Part shown: positions 1 through 9,397 of the stretch, piece by piece
Layout of the letters: each line of letters starts with the position of its first letter
Numbering within the stretch: the stretch's first letter is position 1
From: an uncultured Acidobacteriota bacterium
GTDB taxonomy: Bacteria; Acidobacteriota; Blastocatellia; RBC074
Length of the DNA stretch: 9,397 bases
Assembly (NCBI GenBank): GCA_937967285.1
Contig: CALBSU010000187.1
Span: 1-9,397 of the forward strand
Direction of reading: 5' to 3'
Position numbers and translations under genes: made by a program
The notes under the pieces: model-generated
What the model saw: the letters and a program-made list of their open reading frames with translations, nothing else
Told to the model about the DNA's origin: nothing
Databases searched by the model: none

Positions 1-132
1 CCTCGCTTCACCCGGGGCTATATTATGTCGGCCGCTTCGCGGGCTTGATTAGACATCGACTCAACCAAGAGGGGCTGAGCAGTTATAACTGGCAACTGGA
101 AACTATTACAATTGGCACCCAAATCCATCCGC
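1..132. other. Non-coding left edge with small repeats
   Basis: No gene is supported here. The stretch lies downstream of the minus-strand gene ending at 133. Bases 1-48 are open in plus frame 1 and end at a TGA at 46-48, so they could be the tail of a plus-strand gene from outside the window, but 15 codons are too few to judge. The G/C-rich opening gives way to an AT-richer part from about 80 that contains a palindrome and short direct repeats. I see no hairpin with a T-run that would make a convincing terminator for the minus-strand operon. Confidence 0.4.
80..104. repeat. 12-bp palindrome plus AACTGG direct repeats
   Basis: CAGTTATAACTG at 80-91 is a perfect 12-bp palindrome. It runs into AACTGGC / AACTGGA / AACT at 87-104, a short near-perfect 7-base periodic repeat. 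On the minus strand this sits about 30-50 bases past the stop codon of the last operon gene. It could form a 4-bp stem with a TATA loop, which is weak as a terminator. Its role is unknown; it may be a fragment of a dispersed intergenic repeat. Confidence 0.4.
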
Positions 133-1104
<972 letters not shown>

Positions 1105-1110
1105 TGAAAT

Positions 1111-1117
1111 TTCCTCC
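1111..1117 (-). promoter_or_regulatory. Ribosome binding site fixing the start at 1104
   Basis: The minus strand reads GGAGGAA ATTTCA ATG, a strong Shine-Dalgarno with a 6-base spacer. The in-frame ATG at 1119 would be its own upstream context and has no comparable site, so translation should begin at 1104. Confidence 0.85.
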
Positions 1118-1136
1118 ATTTGGTGCTTGATGACTG

Positions 1137-2102
<966 letters not shown>

Positions 2103-2109
2103 AACAGGT

Positions 2110-2114
2110 CCTCC
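2110..2114 (-). promoter_or_regulatory. Ribosome binding site fixing the VOC gene start at 2102
   Basis: The minus strand reads GGAGG ACCTGTT ATG ATG. The 7-base spacer to the first ATG supports 2102 as the start over the 134-codon upstream extension of the frame, which runs back into the amidohydrolase gene out of frame and has Arg/Gln-rich shadow composition. Confidence 0.85.
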
Positions 2115-2164
2115 ACACAACGAACGTGCGTGCTGATGGCCGTTTGACGGCTTTGGCGTGATCG

Positions 2165-2178
2165 GCCGCGAATGCGGC
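2165..2178. repeat. Small hairpin GCCGC-GAAT-GCGGC
   Basis: A perfect 5-bp GC stem with a 4-base loop lies in the gap between the amidohydrolase and VOC genes, 12 bases past the larger hairpin. No T-run follows on either strand. It may add to RNA structure in this gap; its function is unknown. Confidence 0.35.
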
Positions 2179-2190
2179 GGAGAGGATGAA

Positions 2191-2219
2191 ATCGCGGAGA
2201 CCGCGACGGTCTCCGCGAT
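2191..2219 (-). terminator. Perfect 13-bp hairpin after the amidohydrolase gene
   Basis: ATCGCGGAGACCG at 2191-2203 and its exact reverse complement at 2207-2219 flank a 3-base loop. On the minus strand the hairpin begins 14 bases after the amidohydrolase stop codon and is followed by only TTTCATCC, so the T-run is poor. It could be a partial (attenuating) terminator or an RNA-stabilising 3' hairpin that keeps the first two operon genes more abundant than the last two. With no clear promoter seen between it and 2102, the downstream genes probably depend on read-through. Confidence 0.6.
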
Positions 2220-2233
2220 CAGTCTGACGATGA

Positions 2234-3748
<1,515 letters not shown>

Positions 3749-3782
3749 ATTTGACGAAACTCCTTGGTTGGGGTGGGAGCGA

Positions 3783-5138
<1,356 letters not shown>

Positions 5139-5207
5139 CTATCCTCCAAATTTCGGTCTATCTAAATGTATTCTAAGACTATTGCAGGGAAGGAATAATA
5201 CGCCGAC

Positions 5208-5236
5208 ATTATAACCCGACTCCGGCCTCTTCGCCA
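5208..5236 (-). promoter_or_regulatory. Candidate sigma-70 promoter for the four-gene cassette
   Basis: The minus strand carries a perfect TATAAT at 5208-5213. Seventeen bases upstream is TGGCGA (5231-5236), a poor match (3 of 6) to TTGACA. Transcription would start near 5201 and give a leader of about 60 bases before the copper monooxygenase ATG. Two copies of CCGGAGT (minus strand; 5219-5225 and 5236-5242), 17 bases apart, overlap the spacer and the -35. A consensus -10 with a weak -35 and local repeats suggests an activator-dependent promoter (inference). Confidence 0.45.
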
Positions 5237-5371
5237 CTCCGGAAATCGACAAGAACGTTGTTATTAATAAGATAAAAGCAAATTCTGCGGGTCGGGATAC
5301 GGCATTCTCGATCCAGATCTCGCAAACTTATGCTCATAATACGTCGGCTTTGGCATTCCGGTTACCGAAAA

Positions 5372-5389
5372 GGCGGGTGCGCAGCCGCC
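5372..5389 (-). terminator. Second terminator-like hairpin
   Basis: The minus strand reads GGCGG, an 8-base loop, CCGCC, then TTTTC. It is a short GC stem followed by four T residues, about 70 bases past the amidohydrolase stop. It may back up the hairpin at 5435-5451. The 5-bp stem is short, so this call is tentative. Confidence 0.35.
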
Positions 5390-5434
5390 ACGCCTGCGAA
5401 ATTCATCAAAATGGGCGCCCGCGATGATGAAAAT

Positions 5435-5451
5435 GCAGGCGGAGCGCCTGC
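5435..5451 (-). terminator. Intrinsic terminator-like hairpin after the secreted amidohydrolase
   Basis: GCAGGCG and CGCCTGC form a perfect 7-bp stem with a 3-base loop. On the minus strand the stem begins 6 bases after the TGA at 5458-5460 and is followed by ATTTTC. The position, GC stem and short T-run fit a weak rho-independent terminator that closes the acyltransferase/amidohydrolase unit. Confidence 0.55.
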
Positions 5452-5457
5452 GCACCG

Positions 5458-7068
<1,611 letters not shown>

Positions 7069-7097
7069 ATCGGATTCTCCTTTTAAATTGATCGATC

Positions 7098-7113
7098 CAG
7101 GCGATCGTGCCTG
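7098..7113. repeat. Weak hairpin between acyltransferase and amidohydrolase genes
   Basis: CAGGC at 7098-7102 and GCCTG at 7109-7113 form a 5-bp stem with a 6-base loop just past the acyltransferase stop codon. The minus strand then reads GATCGATCAATTT with no immediate T-run. It is probably not a terminator, and the two genes are most simply read as co-transcribed. Confidence 0.25.
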
Positions 7114-7114
7114 C

Positions 7115-8335
7115 CTATCGCCCGCCGATCAGGCTTCTGAACGACAACTTGATTCTATTCGAAATTCGAGGATAGATGACTGCCAGGGCGACCATGGCGC
7201 CGATCATCAGGACAGCCGCTCCGATAGTCTGCCAGATGCCCAGCGACTTGGTATAGTTTCTGGCCAGACCGTTATTCCACGCGCTGCCGTAAAGTATGAC
7301 CAGATGGACGACATAAATAAGCAGCGTCCGTCTGCCGACCAGAATTATCGACGGATGGACCGAATGAAGGCTGGCCGTCACGACCGCCAGCAATGCGTTG
7401 AACATCATGACGATACCGAGTCTGAGGATGATCAGGCTCAGCCACGCGAATGCCGGACCGTACCTGCCCGGCAGATAGTCCGAGCCGAAATTCATCAACT
7501 GGCTGAAGACGATGATCGAAAGACTGACCAGTGCGAGGGCGCGGCTGAACCGCATCGGATGGCGCCCGAAATGGCCTTTCGCCAGATACGTTCCGAGCAC
7601 GCCGCCGAAGAGCAGATAACCGACCCACGGGATGAGAGGGAAGTTCGACCCGGTCCCGGCGTAAAAATATCCGGCGATCGGCACCGGCAGGAAACTCGAC
7701 CAGTCGATGCCTTCGGAAAACGGAAACAGAAAGAAGAAGAATGCCCCGCCCAGCGCAAAGAGCCAACCGGCATTGAGCCGGTACCGTTGAGAGAGATATC
7801 CGAGTATGACCAGAAAGAGGACGCCGAACCCGATCAGCTGCAGCGTATCGACCGCGAAGAAGATCTTCCAGGACTCTTCGGAGACCGCTGAAAAATCTAT
7901 CGGATTGGCGGATGGGAATCTGAGCAGGTATCCGATGGCGACCAGCAGCAGAAACCTTTTGATCCCCTTCCCGATCCTCGGATTTCGACCCGTCTGAGCC
8001 GACGAGACGGTGAAGAGATAGATGAAGACAGTGCCCGCGGTGAAGAGGAAGATCGGGGCGGTCAGGCCGCGGACGAAGAGCCAGAGCCAGTATCCGGCAG
8101 TCGTCGGATCGCGCCAGTCATCGGACAGGAAGACGTCGACGGTATGGCCCTGGACCATCATGATTACGGCGATGGCCCGCATGAGATCGAGAAAGATGAT
8201 TCGCCGCCTGGCGGAATCGGGCTCGCTGATCGACGCCGCCTCCCGGACGTACTCGGGTCGCATGTCGATCGCCGGTTCCGCGGCATCGATTGCCGGACTC
8301 TCTTTGATCTGCATCCTCGTCATAATTACGGGCAT
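7115..8335 (-). CDS. Polytopic membrane acyltransferase-like protein (DUF1624 / HGSNAT / acyltransferase-3 type)
   Basis: This integral inner-membrane protein of about 406 residues has roughly ten hydrophobic segments (residue numbers from a TTG codon at 8341: 48-64, 84-110, 129-141, 160-182, 190-207, 236-254, 266-284, 297-321, 331-352, 370-391). A cytoplasmic polar tail of about 45 residues precedes the first. The opening FLDLMRAIAVIMMVQGH with H66, the RGLTAPIFLFTAG segment, and GRRTLLIYVVH with H346 near the C-terminus fit the transmembrane acyltransferase group (heparan-alpha-glucosaminide acetyltransferase-like and OpgC/acyltransferase-3 families). Members move acyl groups from the cytoplasm to a sugar or lipid on the other face. 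The start is uncertain: TTG at 8341 sits directly after a TAG, and ATGs lie at 8335, 8323 and 8314, none with a good ribosome site; 8335 is the first ATG. It is upstream of, and probably co-transcribed with, the secreted amidohydrolase. The acyl acceptor is unknown. Confidence 0.88.
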   Translation of the reverse strand: MPVIMTRMQIKESPAIDAAEPAIDMRPEYVREAASISEPDSARRRIIFLDLMRAIAVIMMVQGHTVDVFLSDDWRDPTTAGYWLWLFVRGLTAPIFLFTAGTVFIYLFTVSSAQTGRNPRIGKGIKRFLLLVAIGYLLRFPSANPIDFSAVSEESWKIFFAVDTLQLIGFGVLFLVILGYLSQRYRLNAGWLFALGGAFFFFLFPFSEGIDWSSFLPVPIAGYFYAGTGSNFPLIPWVGYLLFGGVLGTYLAKGHFGRHPMRFSRALALVSLSIIVFSQLMNFGSDYLPGRYGPAFAWLSLIILRLGIVMMFNALLAVVTASLHSVHPSIILVGRRTLLIYVVHLVILYGSAWNNGLARNYTKSLGIWQTIGAAVLMIGAMVALAVIYPRISNRIKLSFRSLIGGR

Positions 8336-8457
8336 CGCCAACTAGCGGAAGTCAAGAGTATCACGCAGGAATCAAAAGCGCATCCCCTCGATGGCAACCT
8401 GCTCGCTGAGCGAAATGCTTGCAATCCTGATCTCTAATTGCCATTATCGGGCCTGTT
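8336..8457. promoter_or_regulatory. Divergent intergenic region between acyltransferase and sugar-acid dehydratase genes
   Basis: The two genes are transcribed away from each other from this roughly 120-base region, so it should hold both promoters. On the plus strand TTGCAA (8419-8424), a 17-base spacer and CATTAT (8442-8447) give a 4/6 plus 4/6 match; transcription would then start about 8453-8455, almost at the ATG. On the minus strand TTGCCA (8392-8397) is a 5/6 -35 match, but no good -10 follows at 16-18 bases. No strong operator-like palindrome was found. Confidence 0.35.
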
Positions 8458-9300
8458 ATGAAACTCTACAAAACAATCGAAGGCTCGGTGATCGAGGACA
8501 ACGGCGAATATCTTCAGTTACCCGAAATAGACTGGGATGTGCTGATCAACCGCAACGATCTCGAACTGGTGCTGACCAGCCTGACGCGGAGGGCGAAAAG
8601 GCTCGAGGATTTCGATCCGTCGCGCCACGCGCTGGCGCCGATCGGTCGACAGGAGGTCTGGGCGGCGGGCGTCACCTATTTCCGCAGCCGGACGGCCCGG
8701 ATGGAGGAATCGAAGTCCGCCGGCGGCGGGGATTTCTACGAACGGGTCTACAGCGCGCCCCGGCCGGAGCTCTTCTTCAAGGCCACACCGCATCGAGTAG
8801 CAGGCCCCGGCGCCGCCGTCCGCATCCGCTCGGATTCCAAATGGAACGTGCCCGAACCGGAACTTGCGCTGATGATCAACTCGCTCGGCGAGATTATCGG
8901 TTACACGATCGGCAACGACATGAGCTCGCGAGATATCGAGGGCGAGAATCCGCTCTATCTTCCGCAGGCGAAGGTCTATGACGACTGTTGCGGCCTAGGT
9001 CCCGGCATACTGCTCGGCGGCAGGCCGCTCGCTTCTTCGACGGCGATCGAGCTCAGGATTCTGCGCTCGGGCGAAACCGTCTTCGAGGGACGGACCGATC
9101 TGAGCAACCTCAAACGATCGCCCGAAGAGCTGGTCGAATATCTGTTTCGCGACAACAGCTTTCCGTTCGGATGTTTTCTGCTGACCGGCACCGGCATCGT
9201 GCCGCCCGACGAATTCAGCCTGCAACCGGATGATGAAGTGAGGATCAGCATCGACGGCATCGGGACTCTGATCAATCACGTCATCTCCGGCCGGAAATGA
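8458..9300 (+). CDS. FAH-fold 2-keto-3-deoxy-pentonate dehydratase-like enzyme
   Basis: This is a 280-residue cytoplasmic enzyme of the fumarylacetoacetate hydrolase fold. An N-terminal domain (about 1-60) leads to the catalytic domain opening with [19 protein letters not shown] (68-86). Acidic metal ligands are E133 and E135 (PEPELAL) and D154 ([11 protein letters not shown]), with K172 (PQAKVYDD) and the substrate-loop [12 protein letters not shown] (244-255). The GVTYxRSRxARxEES and TGTGIVPP patterns, and the spacing of the E-x-E, D and K residues, fit 2-dehydro-3-deoxy-D-arabinonate/xylonate dehydratases (KdaD/XylX type). These convert the sugar acid to 2-oxoglutarate semialdehyde in non-phosphorylative pentose catabolism. 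Other FAH-family hydrolases or isomerases remain possible. The ATG at 8458 has no Shine-Dalgarno, while a candidate promoter would start transcription only a few bases upstream, so translation may be leaderless. The gene is followed after 76 bases by a likely dehydrogenase start. Confidence 0.93.
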   Translation: MKLYKTIEGSVIEDNGEYLQLPEIDWDVLINRNDLELVLTSLTRRAKRLEDFDPSRHALAPIGRQEVWAAGVTYFRSRTARMEESKSAGGGDFYERVYSAPRPELFFKATPHRVAGPGAAVRIRSDSKWNVPEPELALMINSLGEIIGYTIGNDMSSRDIEGENPLYLPQAKVYDDCCGLGPGILLGGRPLASSTAIELRILRSGETVFEGRTDLSNLKRSPEELVEYLFRDNSFPFGCFLLTGTGIVPPDEFSLQPDDEVRISIDGIGTLINHVISGRK

Positions 9301-9376
9301 TGCCTCCGCGTATCGGGAACCCGGGCGAGTCCGCTTGAACGGTTCCGGCGAATAATCACTCAACTGAATCAAAGCC

Positions 9377-9397
9377 ATGAAACTGACAGGTAAGAGC
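9377..9397 (+). CDS. Partial gene start (MKLTGKS), possible aldehyde or short-chain dehydrogenase
   Basis: An ATG at 9377 opens a frame that stays open to the window edge and encodes only MKLTGKS. N-termini like MKLTGK are common both in NAD(P)-dependent aldehyde dehydrogenases of the 2-oxoglutarate-semialdehyde type and in short-chain dehydrogenases. The position just after a keto-deoxy-sugar-acid dehydratase fits either, the former better because it would oxidise the dehydratase product. There is no clear Shine-Dalgarno, as for the gene before it. Seven residues cannot prove a family. Confidence 0.4.

Larger units (their letters stand above)
5139..5457. other. Intergenic region: promoter of the oxidative cassette and 3' hairpins of the upstream gene
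   Basis: About 320 bases without a supported gene separate two minus-strand units. The left part holds the ribosome site and a candidate promoter for the copper monooxygenase operon. An AT-rich block at 5255-5285 contains the perfect palindrome TTATTAATAA (5261-5270). It lies about 25-40 bases upstream of the putative -35 and could act as an UP element. The right part (5372-5451) holds two GC hairpins that fit 3'-end formation for the amidohydrolase gene ending at 5458. Small open frames on both strands here have no ribosome site or family-like sequence. Confidence 0.7.

Noticed and set aside
8391..8981. 196-codon plus-strand frame overlapping the start of the sugar-acid dehydratase
   Set aside because: It is out of frame with the gene carrying the FAH-fold motifs, and its translation is Arg/Gly-rich without family features.

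Overview
The window is high-GC DNA carrying seven complete protein genes and what looks like the first codons of an eighth. No rRNA, tRNA, CRISPR array, transposase or phage gene was seen. The best guess for the organism is a soil-type Acidobacteriota, possibly uncultured. That guess rests on style: exported multi-domain enzymes, a cytochrome c / copper monooxygenase fusion of a type common in that phylum, imidazolonepropionase-like secreted amidohydrolases, and clean GGAGG ribosome sites. It is an inference, not a match to a named genome.

Region 1 (133-5138, minus strand) reads as one operon transcribed right to left. A candidate promoter lies near 5208-5236. The genes in order are: (i) a secreted cytochrome c fused to a PHM/DBH-type type II copper monooxygenase; (ii) an amidohydrolase with a twin-arginine export signal; (iii) an exported protein with two VOC (glyoxalase/extradiol dioxygenase-like) domains; (iv) a secreted two-domain beta-rich protein with a Gly/Gln linker. 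Gaps are 34, 131 and 32 bases, and the 131-base gap holds a perfect 13-bp hairpin. Every product carries an export signal, so the cassette looks like an oxidative pathway outside the cytoplasm: hydroxylation, then hydrolysis or decarboxylation, then possibly oxygenolytic or glyoxalase-type chemistry. The substrate is unknown. This is the most interesting part of the window.

Region 2 (5458-8341, minus strand) holds a polytopic membrane acyltransferase-like protein followed, after 46-52 bases depending on start choice and stop position, by a secreted binuclear-type amidohydrolase. One or two terminator-like hairpins follow at 5372-5451. They separate this pair from the promoter of region 1.

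Region 3 (8458-9397, plus strand) is divergent. It encodes a fumarylacetoacetase-fold enzyme that best fits a 2-keto-3-deoxy-pentonate dehydratase of non-phosphorylative pentose catabolism. After 76 bases comes an ATG opening a frame that begins MKLTGKS and is cut by the window edge. This fits the start of an aldehyde dehydrogenase or a short-chain dehydrogenase, either of which would suit the pathway.

The left edge (1-132) has no supported gene. It holds small repeats and a palindrome.
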